From Tessaracoccus antarcticus (lineage in GTDB: Bacteria > Actinomycetota > Actinomycetes > Propionibacteriales > Propionibacteriaceae): a stretch of 57,959 bases of DNA. Positions 8,987 to 17,221 of this stretch are shown here, one piece after another. The position numbers and the translations under genes are program-made. The number at the start of each line of letters is the position of its first letter. The first letter of the stretch is position 1. Below the pieces are notes generated by a model. That model made no database searches. It saw only the letters and a program-made list of their open reading frames with translations, and was not told where the DNA came from. Where the stretch lies: the NCBI RefSeq assembly GCF_003688855.1, contig NZ_REFW01000008.1, positions 1-57,959 of the forward strand, in the 5' to 3' direction.

Positions 8987-11152
8987 CTATTTGATGTCTT
9001 GGCGACCCAGGATCCTTGCTGTGCTGGCTGCGGGAGTCAGGTCGAGGCGTCGGAGCAGTTGTGCGTTGAGGGCCACTACGACAGTGGATGCGGACATGAG
9101 GAGTGCGCCAACGCTCATGGGCAGAACGAACCCGATTGGTGCCAGTACGCCAGCGGCCAGGGGCACCGCGAGGAGGTTGTAGCCCGCAGCCCACCACAGA
9201 TTCTGTTTCATCTTGCGGTAGGAGGCGCGTGAAAGGACGATGACCGAGAGCACGGAGCGTGGGTCCGAGCTGGCCAGGATCACACCGGCCGATCCGATCG
9301 CAACGTCCGTGCCAGCGCCGATCGCGATACCGACGTCGGCACGGGCAAGGGCGGGAGCGTCATTCACGCCGTCACCGACCATGGCCACCATAAGGCCCTC
9401 AGCTTGCAGTGCGGCGACCTTTGCTGCCTTGTCCTCAGGTCGAACGCCGGCGAAGACGCGGTCGATGCCCAGCTCGGCGGCGACGGTGTCGGCGACGGCT
9501 TGGGCATCGCCGGTGATCATCACAACCTGCACACCAGCCGCGTGCAGGGCGTCGACGGCATCGCGGGACTCGGGGCGGATTTCATCGGCGAGCCGCAGCG
9601 CGCCGATCACTGCACCATCTGCGAGAACATGCAGGATGATCGCCCCGTGTTTTCGCCAGTCATCGGCGACGGCCAACTCCTCAAGCCGGTGCTGTTCCAG
9701 CAAGTAGGGGCCCCCGACTTCCACCACTTCTCCGTCCACGGTTGCCTTGACGCCCACAGCGGGGGACGAGGAGAAGTCGGTGGAAGTGGGCACGTCCAGC
9801 CCACGGCTCCGTGCTGCGCCGACGATGGCCCTTGCGAGGGGGTGCTCACTGTCGGCCTCGGCCGCTGCGGCCAGAGCCAGCACCGAGTTTTCGTCGTGCC
9901 CGTCGATGGGGTCGATTCCGGTGACCGTGGGTTCGCCCTTGGTCAGGGTGCCCGTCTTGTCGAACAGCACCGCACCGACCTTGCGCATGGATTCCAGCGC
10001 GAGCCGGTCCTTGACCAGGACTCCGCCGCGCGCGGCACGCTCAGTGGCGATGGAGACCACCAGAGGGATGGCGAGGCCAAGGGCGTGGGGGCAGGCGATG
10101 ACCAGCACGGTGATGGTTCGCACCACGGCCATGTCAGGAAGGCCGAGGAGTGACCAGACGACAGCCGTGATTGCTGCGGAGCCCAGAGCGAACCAGAACA
10201 ACCAGGCTGCGGCTCTGTCGGCGATGAGTTGTGCACGGGAAGTGGATGCCTGGGCGTCGGCGACAAGTTTTTGGATCCCTGCCAGCGCAGTGTCATCGCC
10301 GATAGCGGTCACCTCGACGCGCAGGCCGGAATCGGTCGCGACGGTACCGGCGACCACATGGTCCCCGGTCTGGCGACGGACCGTTCGGGACTCGCCCGTG
10401 ACCATCGATTCGTCCATGCTCGCGGAGCCATCGACGATTCTGCCGTCGGCAGGCACCGATGCTCCCGGACGGACGATGACCACGTCGCCGAGGATCAAAT
10501 CCGCAGGGGAAACGGTGATCACGTCGTCACCGTCGACCTTCTCCGCCTCATCGGGGAGCAGTGCGGCGAGGGAGTCCAGGGCGGAGGTGGTTTGGGCGAG
10601 GGAACGCATCTCGATCCAGTGCCCCAGCAGCATGATCACCACGAGCAGGGCGAGTTCCCACCAGAAATTCAGTTCAGGATCGAGCACTTGCAGGCTTGAG
10701 CCCAGGGAGGAGGTGAACGCCACGGTGATAGCAAGGGCGATGAGCAGCATCATCCCCGGTTTGCGGGAGCGGAGCTCCGAGATCCCACCGGTCAGAAATG
10801 GTGAGCCGCCCCAGAAGTACATGATTGTGCCCAGAAGCGGTGAGACCCATCCCACCCACGCGGCATCGGGCAGCTGGTAGCCCACCAGGTGGGCGAACAT
10901 GTCGTTGAATCCCACGACGGGGACCGCGAGAGCGAGCATGATCCAGAACAGGCGTCGGAACTGCCCGACGTGATCACCATGACCCGTGTGTCCGCCATGG
11001 CCGCCATGGGCAGGATCCCCACCGTGGTCGGTGTTCTCGCCCTGCTGTGGGGAGTTCACGTCGTGCCCGGCCTCGTGTGGCGCGACGTGCTCGTCGGGAT
11101 GATCGTGCGTGCCAGATGCAGCCTCTGGGGTGTGCTCGTGATCGTGGCGCAT
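8987..11152 (-). CDS. copB: CopB-type (P1B-3) copper-exporting ATPase
   Basis: 721-residue P-type ATPase exporting copper or silver across the cytoplasmic membrane. The N-terminus (1-66) is a His/Asp/Gly-rich metal-binding tail rather than a CxxC HMA domain. Signatures: TGES in the actuator domain, CPH in the transport helix (VIACPHALGLAIPL), the phosphorylation site DKTGTLT, and the hinge GDGVNDAPAL. The last helices carry N-x6-YN-x4-P (NLWWAAGYNLLAVP) and MSAST, the membrane metal-site signature of subgroup P1B-3. It is transcribed away from the SHOCT-multicopper oxidase pair, sharing a 270-bp regulatory gap. Full length, no defects seen. Confidence 0.95.
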   Translation of the reverse strand: MRHDHEHTPEAASGTHDHPDEHVAPHEAGHDVNSPQQGENTDHGGDPAHGGHGGHTGHGDHVGQFRRLFWIMLALAVPVVGFNDMFAHLVGYQLPDAAWVGWVSPLLGTIMYFWGGSPFLTGGISELRSRKPGMMLLIALAITVAFTSSLGSSLQVLDPELNFWWELALLVVIMLLGHWIEMRSLAQTTSALDSLAALLPDEAEKVDGDDVITVSPADLILGDVVIVRPGASVPADGRIVDGSASMDESMVTGESRTVRRQTGDHVVAGTVATDSGLRVEVTAIGDDTALAGIQKLVADAQASTSRAQLIADRAAAWLFWFALGSAAITAVVWSLLGLPDMAVVRTITVLVIACPHALGLAIPLVVSIATERAARGGVLVKDRLALESMRKVGAVLFDKTGTLTKGEPTVTGIDPIDGHDENSVLALAAAAEADSEHPLARAIVGAARSRGLDVPTSTDFSSSPAVGVKATVDGEVVEVGGPYLLEQHRLEELAVADDWRKHGAIILHVLADGAVIGALRLADEIRPESRDAVDALHAAGVQVVMITGDAQAVADTVAAELGIDRVFAGVRPEDKAAKVAALQAEGLMVAMVGDGVNDAPALARADVGIAIGAGTDVAIGSAGVILASSDPRSVLSVIVLSRASYRKMKQNLWWAAGYNLLAVPLAAGVLAPIGFVLPMSVGALLMSASTVVVALNAQLLRRLDLTPAASTARILGRQDIK

Positions 11153-11314
11153 TGTCTCATTCCTCTTTCTGGTGCCCCGTGTGGCCGACTTGCCCTCTTG
11201 TCTTGTGTATCAGCGTGGACGGTCGGGCCAGGAGTCTGGGACACCCCAGTGTGGATGGCGCTCAGGGTATGAAGTGAATTGAAGCAGTGCCGGCAGGTCC
11301 GTGCCCCGGTTCTT

Positions 11315-11332
11315 CATGAAGATCTGGTGAAG
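11315..11332 (-). promoter_or_regulatory. Candidate response-regulator box upstream of copB
   Basis: On the minus strand the sequence reads CTTCACC-AGAT-CTTCATG: two similar heptamers 11 bp apart, a helical turn, as bound by OmpR/PhoB-type dimers. It lies about 163 bp upstream of the copB start. The same arrangement appears at 21264 and 23222 near the two-component genes. Functional assignment is inferred. Confidence 0.5.
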
Positions 11333-11346
11333 CTGCGCCGCGGGCC

Positions 11347-11375
11347 TTGTTCTGACGAAAATTGAGGCCTACTGT
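11347..11375 (+). promoter_or_regulatory. Predicted promoter of the SHOCT-multicopper oxidase operon
   Basis: TTGTTC at 11347-11352 and TACTGT at 11370-11375 are separated by 17 bp, a fair match to a housekeeping sigma-70-type promoter. Transcription would begin around 11382, placing the palindrome at 11385-11404 directly over the start region, a repression geometry. Confidence 0.5.
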
Positions 11376-11384
11376 CGAAGGTGG

Positions 11385-11404
11385 GGATACCCACTGGGGT
11401 ATCC
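11385..11404. promoter_or_regulatory. CsoR-type operator palindrome
   Basis: Perfect inverted repeat GGATACCC-ACTG-GGGTATCC (8-bp arms, 4-bp centre). A TACCC...GGGTA palindrome with a short centre is the known form of CsoR copper-sensor operators. It is 18 bp upstream of the SHOCT start. No csoR gene was recognised in the window, so the repressor would be encoded elsewhere. Confidence 0.72.
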
Positions 11405-11422
11405 GGGGCGGGGGAGTTGATC

Positions 11423-11677
11423 ATGTTCGGTGGCTATGGAATGGGGGGCGGCATGGGTTGGGGGTGGTTGTTCCTTGTCATCCTTGTCGTGGGGGTGGTG
11501 GTGCTCGTGGTGCTGCTCGTGATGGTGGTGGTACGCGGTGCGAGTGGTGGGAGGGCGGAGCCACGATCGACGGGCCCGAGCCGTGCCCGGGAGATCCTTG
11601 ACGAGCGGTATGCCCGGGGTGAGATTGATACTGCCGAGTACCAGGACCGTCTCCAGCAACTGGGCGAGCGCCGGTGA
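11423..11677 (+). CDS. Small membrane protein with SHOCT domain
   Basis: 84 residues: Gly/Met-rich start (MFGGYGMGGGMGWGW), one long hydrophobic helix (about 15-40) and a C-terminal SHOCT motif (AREILDERYARGEIDTAEY...L). Such proteins are common beside copper genes in actinobacteria; SHOCT domains tend to act as small oligomerisation modules. The Met/Gly-rich N-terminus could touch copper, but that is inference. GGGGGAG precedes the ATG. Its stop overlaps the GTG start of the oxidase gene (GTGA), so the two are co-translated. Confidence 0.85.
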   Translation: MFGGYGMGGGMGWGWLFLVILVVGVVVLVVLLVMVVVRGASGGRAEPRSTGPSRAREILDERYARGEIDTAEYQDRLQQLGERR

Positions 11678-13143
11678 GCGGAGGGATCAATCGCCGCCAA
11701 TCGCTACAGATGGGTGCCGTCGGGGTTGCCGGAACCATCATTGGTGGCGTGGGGCTGTCCCGGACTGGCCTTCCTTGGGCGGCCAGGTCGGTGGGGAGCA
11801 ACACGGATCCAGGGCTGGAGTTGCGGCAGCCGGCAGCGCTACGGAGCCAGAATGGCGTGTTCCGGACCGAACTCGTTGTCGCGCGGACAGAGGTGGAAGT
11901 AGCCGGAATCAAGGCGCACATGCTGACCTACAACGGTTCGGTTCCAGGGCCGACGTGGCTGCTGCGGGCGGGGGACCGGCTCGAAATACGGCTGGTGAAC
12001 AACCTCGTCGAGCCCACCAACCTGCACACGCACGGACTCGCTGTGTCGCCCGAGGGCAATGGGGACAATCCATTCCTCACCATCGGAGGTGGCGAGAGTT
12101 TTGACTACCGAATGGAGTTGCCGGAGGATCACCCCGCCGGAGTGTTCTGGTACCACCCGCACCATCACGGCATGGTGGCGGACCAGGTCTTCGGTGGACT
12201 GTACGGCGCCATCGTCGTTGAAGGTGACGACGAGATACCGGTGTCGCGAGACCGGGTGCTGGTCGTCTCCGACACCACCCTCATGACTGACGGGACTGTC
12301 GCCCAGGGCTCGCATAGCCAGGTCATGAACGGGAGGGAGGGCGAACTCCTGCTGGTGAATGGTCAGACGCAGCCTCTGTTTGCGGCCCGGCCGGGTGAGC
12401 GCGAACGGTGGCGGGTGGTGAACGCCTGCGCCTCCCGCTACCTGCGCTTGGCGCTCCCGGGACAAGACATGCTGCTTCTGGGCGTGGATGCGGGCCACGA
12501 GAGTCCACCTCGGGGAGTCGAGGATGTGCTGCTCATGCCGGGCAACCGTGCTGACCTGCTGGTGACCATGCGACGGGGGACCAGCACGTTCGTCTCCCTG
12601 GGGCACAACCGTGGGAGCGGGATGATGGGGATGATGGGCAACGCCGATCTGTCCGGCCCCGCCACCCTGGCGACGGTGGTGGTGGAGGGTGAGGAGACCC
12701 CCGCCGACGCAGGTGTCGTCCCTGACCGGGTGGCGGACCCGGACCTGCGTGATCGCGACCCGGGCAATCGGCGCGAGATGACCATGACGATGGGTATGGG
12801 AGGCATGGGCGGTGGCATGGCGTTTGGCTTCGACGATCGGCCCTTCGATGGCGAGCGCATCGATCAGAGCGTGACCACCGGCGCTGTGGAGGAGTGGACA
12901 ATCCGCAACTCGACGACGATGGACCATCCATTCCACTTGCACGTCTGGCCGATGCAGGTTGTCGAGGAGAGTGGCACGCGTGTGGCGGAACCGATGTGGC
13001 GTGACGTCGTCAATGTGCCGGCAGGTGGATCGATCAAGGTGCTCGTGGACTTCGCCCGCCACCCTGGGCGCAGCGTGTATCACTGCCACATCCTCGACCA
13101 TGAGGACGCCGGCATGATGGCCGTCGTCGACGTGGGTGGATGA
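11674..13143 (+). CDS. Tat-exported multicopper oxidase
   Basis: 489-residue laccase/CueO-type oxidase that probably oxidises Cu(I) to less toxic Cu(II) outside the membrane. It has a twin-arginine leader (NRRQSLQMGAVGVAG) and all four copper-ligand blocks: HTHG, WYHPHHHG, HPFHLHVW and HCHILDHEDAGM (type 1 site with axial Met). Two Met-rich stretches (GMMGMMG; MTMTMGMGGMGGGM) resemble the Met-rich Cu(I) sites of CueO-like enzymes. The GTG start overlaps the SHOCT stop. It lies behind the CsoR-like operator, opposite copB. Confidence 0.95.
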   Translation: MSGGINRRQSLQMGAVGVAGTIIGGVGLSRTGLPWAARSVGSNTDPGLELRQPAALRSQNGVFRTELVVARTEVEVAGIKAHMLTYNGSVPGPTWLLRAGDRLEIRLVNNLVEPTNLHTHGLAVSPEGNGDNPFLTIGGGESFDYRMELPEDHPAGVFWYHPHHHGMVADQVFGGLYGAIVVEGDDEIPVSRDRVLVVSDTTLMTDGTVAQGSHSQVMNGREGELLLVNGQTQPLFAARPGERERWRVVNACASRYLRLALPGQDMLLLGVDAGHESPPRGVEDVLLMPGNRADLLVTMRRGTSTFVSLGHNRGSGMMGMMGNADLSGPATLATVVVEGEETPADAGVVPDRVADPDLRDRDPGNRREMTMTMGMGGMGGGMAFGFDDRPFDGERIDQSVTTGAVEEWTIRNSTTMDHPFHLHVWPMQVVEESGTRVAEPMWRDVVNVPAGGSIKVLVDFARHPGRSVYHCHILDHEDAGMMAVVDVGG

Positions 13144-13148
13144 CAGGG

Positions 13149-13673
13149 CTAGCGGGATGGGGCCGAGGCCCTTCGGGCCTTGTGCGCTCGGTATTCATGG
13201 AGCGTGAGCCAGACAATGAAGATGTCGAAGGCCGTCAGCAGGGCCATCCCTATTGTGAAGCCAACCACCAGTTGGTAGCTCTGATAGGCGATGAAGACCA
13301 GCAGGAACGCCACCATCCACGGGTAGGCCCACAGCTTGTCCTTGAGCACCGCCCAGACCAACACGATCTTCACGAGCCCATGGAGAAGCAGGTACACGGC
13401 CCCGAACAGAGAGGCCGACACGCTCAGGGTGCTCGTGTAGTGCCGCAGGGCATTGGCAATGAGGTCCTTGGGATCCTCTGAGAGTTCGTGCTGTGTCAGG
13501 AACCGGATCAGGGAGTCCAGTCGGAATGGCGAGATCACGAGGAGCAGGACCCCGCCGATGAGTTCGAGGACCCCGTCCAGGCCCTTGAGAAGGAGGCTGA
13601 TCTGAAACGTGCGGTCGAGCAGTGTGGGTGCGGCGTCGGCCCCGTGGGCCGGATCGCTTGCTGTTTGACTCAT
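13149..13673 (-). CDS. DUF2127 family membrane protein
   Basis: 174 residues with four hydrophobic segments (about 40-55, 85-110, 115-135, 140-158) and the family pattern LLDRTFQISLLLKGLDGVLELIGG with a cytoplasmic basic tail. DUF2127 proteins are of unknown function. The gene is convergent with the oxidase gene (5 bp apart) and divergent from the ChrB-like gene, sharing a 38-bp promoter gap that contains a short palindrome. Confidence 0.85.
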   Translation of the reverse strand: MSQTASDPAHGADAAPTLLDRTFQISLLLKGLDGVLELIGGVLLLVISPFRLDSLIRFLTQHELSEDPKDLIANALRHYTSTLSVSASLFGAVYLLLHGLVKIVLVWAVLKDKLWAYPWMVAFLLVFIAYQSYQLVVGFTIGMALLTAFDIFIVWLTLHEYRAHKARRASAPSR

Positions 13674-13687
13674 GCCACTCCCTATTC

Positions 13688-13701
13688 GTAACGGCTGTTA
13701 C
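13688..13701. promoter_or_regulatory. Short inverted repeat in divergent promoter
   Basis: GTAAC-GGCT-GTTAC lies between the starts of the DUF2127 and ChrB-like genes, only 11 bp before the latter's GTG. A candidate operator for whichever regulator controls this divergent pair; the binding protein is not identified. Confidence 0.4.
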
Positions 13702-13711
13702 AGTTTGCATT

Positions 13712-14305
13712 GTGTCACACCGTTTTCCATGGGTCCTGATTGTCGTCCAGATCTCTTCTGAGCCCTCGCGCCACAGGGTGGCTGTGTGGCGGCAGTTGCG
13801 CAGGACGGGGGCCGTGCCTGTTTCCCCCGGTGTCTGGACTCTCCCGGCAGGTCCTGCGTTCGAGGCGGGACTCGATCGTGCCGGGCAGTTGTGCCGCAGG
13901 GGTGGCGGCGTCCTCGCCGTGATGGACGCGGCGCCGCGCGACGCGGACTCGGAAGCCGTGCTCCGGGATGCCTTCACGGCCGCCCGTGTTGACGAATGGG
14001 CAGAGTTCACAGCCGACTGCGGCAAGTTCGACGCCGAGATCGCCAAGGAGATCGGGAAGCGAAAGTTCACCTTTGCCGAACTGGAGGAGGAGGAGCAGAG
14101 CCTCGACCGGTTGCGGAGGTGGTACCGGGGCCTGAAGAAGCGCGATGTCCTGGAACTGCCCGAGGCACGGGACGCCGAACAGCGTCTCCGAGTGTGCGTC
14201 GCCGCTCTCGATCACTACTCCGACTTGGTGTACCGGGCCGTCCACGGACCGGAGGTGGGGGAGGCGGGGCCGCTCGACATTGCCGAGACGGACCGACATG
14301 TCTGA
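13712..14305 (+). CDS. ChrB N-terminal domain-like protein
   Basis: 197 residues from GTG 13712. The opening (WVLIVVQISSEPSRHRVAVWRQLRRTGAV, shown in part) followed by SPGVWTLPAGPAFEAGL resembles the N-terminal domain of ChrB, a winged-helix-like module found in chromate-resistance regulators. The C-terminal half is helical (FTFAELEEEEQSLDRL). A full ChrB would add a rhodanese-like chromate domain of about 150 residues, which is absent. The gene overlaps the MFS gene by 8 bp, so it probably regulates or assists that transporter. Metal specificity cannot be told. Confidence 0.72.
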   Translation: MSHRFPWVLIVVQISSEPSRHRVAVWRQLRRTGAVPVSPGVWTLPAGPAFEAGLDRAGQLCRRGGGVLAVMDAAPRDADSEAVLRDAFTAARVDEWAEFTADCGKFDAEIAKEIGKRKFTFAELEEEEQSLDRLRRWYRGLKKRDVLELPEARDAEQRLRVCVAALDHYSDLVYRAVHGPEVGEAGPLDIAETDRHV

Positions 14306-15494
14306 ACTTCCTGTCGCCGTCGACGATGGGAGTCGTGCGGTGCGAATCCGTGGCCTGGCGCCCTTGTATTGCGCAGGCTTCACCACGGCCTTTGGTGCGC
14401 ACAGTATCGCCGCTGGCATCGGGGCCGAGTCAAGTGACCTCGGCATCGCGCTCTTGACTTTCGGGGCGCTGCTGGCCGTCTACGACGTGGCCGAGATCGT
14501 CCTGAAGCCCCTCTTTGGATCGTTCAGCGACAGGGTGGGTGCCAAGCCCGTCATCGTCGGCGGCCTGCTCGCCTTCGCGTTCCTCTCGCTGCCTGGGGCG
14601 TTCGCCACCACTCCCACGGCGCTGGGTCTGGTCCGCCTGGGCCAGGGCGCCGCTGCGTCGGCGTTCTCCCCGGCGTCCTCGGCTGCCGTGGCCCGCATCG
14701 CCGGACCTGCGGTGGCGGGGCGGTACTTCGGCGCCTACGGATCCTGGAAAGCGCTGGGCTACATTCTGGGACCGCTGATCGGGGCCGGACTCATCCTGTG
14801 TGGCGGGTTGCCGGCCCTCTTCCTGACGCTGGCAGCTGTCTCGAGCGCGGGGGCGCTGTGGGTGTTCATGGCGATGCCGGAGCTGCCCGTGCTGCCACGC
14901 CCCCAGTACTCCATCGTCGACGTTGCCCGCCAGGTGTCCCAGCGAGGTTTTCTGGTCCCGACGATGGCGCTGGCGGGAGCCACCGGTGCCCTCGGTGTCG
15001 CCGTCGGATTCCTTCCACTGCTCGGCACCTCGCTGCACCTTCCTGTGCTCGCAAGCATGTCTGTTGTCGCGGTCCTGGCCCTTGCCTCCGCACTCACCCA
15101 GCCGTGGGTGGGTCGGCTCCGGGACGCAGGTCGCATCTCCACGGGCCTGGGCCTTGCCGTCGGCTTGGCACTGATTGCCGGGGGTGTCGCAGTGCTCGCC
15201 GTGGTGCCGACGCCCGCGACTCTCTACGCCGCCGCCGTCGTGCTCGGCGTCGGGATGGGTGTCACCACCCCGCTGGGCTTCGCCCACCTCGCAGCCACCA
15301 CGCCGGCGCAACGCATTGGCAGGACCATGGGGGCTGCGGACGTGCTGCGGGAGATCGGGGACGCGGGCGGCCCGCTGCTGGTGGGCGGAGTCGCGGCCGC
15401 TGCCAGCCTGGCTGCGGGACTCGGCACCCTCGCGGGTCTCCTGGCCTGCATGGCCGTGCTGTGCGCTGTGGTCCTGCGTCACCCTGGATCCTGA
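14298..15494 (+). CDS. MFS transporter (12-TM efflux type)
   Basis: 398-residue major facilitator protein with about 12 hydrophobic segments. The loop between helices 2 and 3 carries the MFS motif A form GSFSDRVGAKPVI, and PASSAAVARIAG fits the helix 4-5 region. The ATG at 14298 lies inside the last codons of the ChrB-like gene. Coupling with a ChrB-type protein suggests export of an oxyanion or other toxicant, but no substrate-specific motif is visible. Confidence 0.85.
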   Translation: MSELPVAVDDGSRAVRIRGLAPLYCAGFTTAFGAHSIAAGIGAESSDLGIALLTFGALLAVYDVAEIVLKPLFGSFSDRVGAKPVIVGGLLAFAFLSLPGAFATTPTALGLVRLGQGAAASAFSPASSAAVARIAGPAVAGRYFGAYGSWKALGYILGPLIGAGLILCGGLPALFLTLAAVSSAGALWVFMAMPELPVLPRPQYSIVDVARQVSQRGFLVPTMALAGATGALGVAVGFLPLLGTSLHLPVLASMSVVAVLALASALTQPWVGRLRDAGRISTGLGLAVGLALIAGGVAVLAVVPTPATLYAAAVVLGVGMGVTTPLGFAHLAATTPAQRIGRTMGAADVLREIGDAGGPLLVGGVAAAASLAAGLGTLAGLLACMAVLCAVVLRHPGS

Positions 15495-15557
15495 CCGTCA
15501 CGAGCTCACCTTGTGGCGCTGGCCTCGCGATGCGCCACTTCCATCCAGGTTGATGCC

Positions 15558-15579
15558 TACTTGCGCAACTCTGCAAGTA
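15558..15579. promoter_or_regulatory. ArsR/SmtB-type operator
   Basis: Perfect inverted repeat TACTTGC-N8-GCAAGTA (7-bp arms), with an inner TTGCGCAA. ArsR/SmtB winged-helix sensors typically bind imperfect 12-2-12 palindromes with TGCAA-like halves. It stands about 18 bp before the MFS start at 15597, whose downstream neighbour encodes an ArsR sensor. Autoregulation is inferred. Confidence 0.68.
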
Positions 15580-15596
15580 TAGGAGATCGTGGACAC

Positions 15597-16835
15597 ATGC
15601 TCCGTGTCCTGATCCACCCGGCCTATCGTCGCCTCTTCCTCGCCCAGATAGTTGCGTTGTCGGGGACCGGCCTGGCGACGGTGGCCCTGGGGCTGCTGGC
15701 CTACCAACTCGATCCGGGGAACGCGGGGGGTGTCCTGGGGACGGCCCTGGCTGTCAAGATGGTGGCCTACGTCTTCGTCGCCCCGTTGGCGGCCGCGGCC
15801 GTGGTGCGGTTGCCGCGCCGCGCGGTGATGGTGGGTGCGGACCTGGTGCGGTTGGTGGTGGCAGCGTCGTTGCCGTTCGTCGGGCAGGTGTGGCAGGTGT
15901 ACGCGTTGATCTTTGTCATGCAGGCCGCTTCGGCCACGTTCACCCCCACGTTCCAGTCCGTGATCCCGGACATCCTGCCCGAGGAGGAGGACTACACGTC
16001 AGCCCTGTCGCTGTCCCGACTGGCTTATGACCTGGAGGCGGTCCTGTCCCCGATGCTCGCGGCGGCGCTGCTGCTGGTGGTGCCCTCAACGGCGTTGTTC
16101 TTCGGAACCGCCATCGGGTTCGCCGGCTCCGCGGCGCTCGTGGTGTCCACAGTGATACCTCTACGCGACACACCTGGGGACGGGGCGCCCGAGATGCCGT
16201 TCGGTCAGCGGGCACGTCACGGCATCGTGTTGTTCCTGCAGACCCCGGGGTTGCGTCCCGTCCTGGCGCTGAACCTGGTGGTGGCCGCGGCCGGGGCGTT
16301 CGTCCTGGTCCAGACCGTCGTGATCGCCCGCAGCACCTTTGGGCAGGGCGGTGCTGTTGTCGCGCTGCTGCTGGCCGCCAACGGTGCAGGGTCCATGAGT
16401 GCTGCGATCGCGCTGCCGCGTGTGTTGCGACGATGGTCGGAGCGGTGGGTGATGATCGGTGGTGCGGTGCTCCTGACACTGGCCACGGCAATGATCCCCG
16501 TCGCCCTGTCCGCGCCGACATCCACTGCGGGCCTCGTGGCGATCGCCGGGTTGTGGATCCTGGTGGGTATCGGCTGGGCCGCTGTCGAGACCCCTGTGGG
16601 TCGACTGATCCGACGCGGCGTCGAATCCCGTGACCTGGCGGCAGCGTTCGCGGCCCAGTTCTCCCTCTCTCACGCCTGCTGGTTGGTCACCTACCCCGTG
16701 GCGGGGTGGCTGGGTGGGATCAGCCTCAGCGGCACCGCCCTCGCGCTGGCCGGTGTCGCGGGTTCTGCCACGCTGCTGGCGGCGTGGCTGTGGCAGAGGA
16801 CCCCGGTGGGCGAGCGTGGCAAGGTGGGGTCATGA
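15597..16835 (+). CDS. MFS exporter controlled by ArsR-family sensor
   Basis: 412-residue MFS protein of the EntS/MFS_3-like type. The N-terminal pattern HPAYRRLFLAQIVALSGTGLATVAL, shown in part, and FTPTFQSVIPDILPEEEDYTSALSLSRLAYDLE (helix 4-5 region) are typical of that group. The ATG at 15597 was chosen with AGGAG at 15581-15585; an upstream in-frame ATG would overlap the operator. It overlaps the arsR-like gene by ATGA. Because the partner sensor has a Ni/Co-type site, nickel or cobalt efflux is a fair guess. Confidence 0.82.
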   Translation: MLRVLIHPAYRRLFLAQIVALSGTGLATVALGLLAYQLDPGNAGGVLGTALAVKMVAYVFVAPLAAAAVVRLPRRAVMVGADLVRLVVAASLPFVGQVWQVYALIFVMQAASATFTPTFQSVIPDILPEEEDYTSALSLSRLAYDLEAVLSPMLAAALLLVVPSTALFFGTAIGFAGSAALVVSTVIPLRDTPGDGAPEMPFGQRARHGIVLFLQTPGLRPVLALNLVVAAAGAFVLVQTVVIARSTFGQGGAVVALLLAANGAGSMSAAIALPRVLRRWSERWVMIGGAVLLTLATAMIPVALSAPTSTAGLVAIAGLWILVGIGWAAVETPVGRLIRRGVESRDLAAAFAAQFSLSHACWLVTYPVAGWLGGISLSGTALALAGVAGSATLLAAWLWQRTPVGERGKVGS

Positions 16836-17176
16836 CATTCGTCGCCACACCACGGCAAGGGACCCCGCGCGATGCTGACCTCGATGTCGCCGTCGATGTC
16901 CTGCGTCTGCTCGCGGACCGGACGCGATTGGCGATTCTGGCCATGCTGGAGGGCAGCGAGATGTCCGTCACCGCCATTGCTGAAGCCCTGAACCGGCCCG
17001 GCCCTGCTGTGTCCCAGCACCTGGCGAAGCTGCGCACCGGCGGCCTCGTGGTGGCTCGCCGGGACGGCACCACCATCTATTACGGTCAGCCCGACGAACA
17101 CGTCGCAGCGCTGGTTGCCAACGTCCTCCAGCACACCGAACACGTCCTCTACGACGCGCCGCCACACCACCGATGA
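16832..17176 (+). CDS. NmtR/KmtR-like ArsR family metal sensor
   Basis: 114-residue winged-helix repressor (LLADRTRLAILAMLEG, recognition helix region PGPAVSQHLAKLR, wing ARRDGTTIYYG). The C-terminal helix reads DEHVAALVANVLQHTEH: Asp, His two later, then His 11 and 14 later. This has the spacing of the alpha-5 Ni(II)/Co(II) ligands of mycobacterial NmtR (D91, H93, H104, H107). A further HH near the C-terminus could supply the extra ligands. It probably represses itself and the upstream MFS gene via the palindrome at 15558 and releases DNA on metal binding. Confidence 0.85.
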   Translation: MTFVATPRQGTPRDADLDVAVDVLRLLADRTRLAILAMLEGSEMSVTAIAEALNRPGPAVSQHLAKLRTGGLVVARRDGTTIYYGQPDEHVAALVANVLQHTEHVLYDAPPHHR

Positions 17177-17221
17177 ACATCGACGCAGGGGCTGGCTGTC
17201 GGCTGCCGAAGGGTGCGTCGT

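Noticed and set aside
9240..10880. Long open frames on the plus strand opposite copB
   Set aside because: They are mirror frames of a high-GC gene; the minus strand carries all P-type ATPase motifs, and the plus-strand products are low-complexity with no domain.
11839..13101. 420-codon minus-strand frame opposite the multicopper oxidase
   Set aside because: His/Arg-rich antisense of a strong gene with all copper motifs on the plus strand.
14430..15482. 350-codon minus-strand frame opposite the MFS gene
   Set aside because: Lies fully antisense to a 12-helix transporter and has no recognisable fold or start site.
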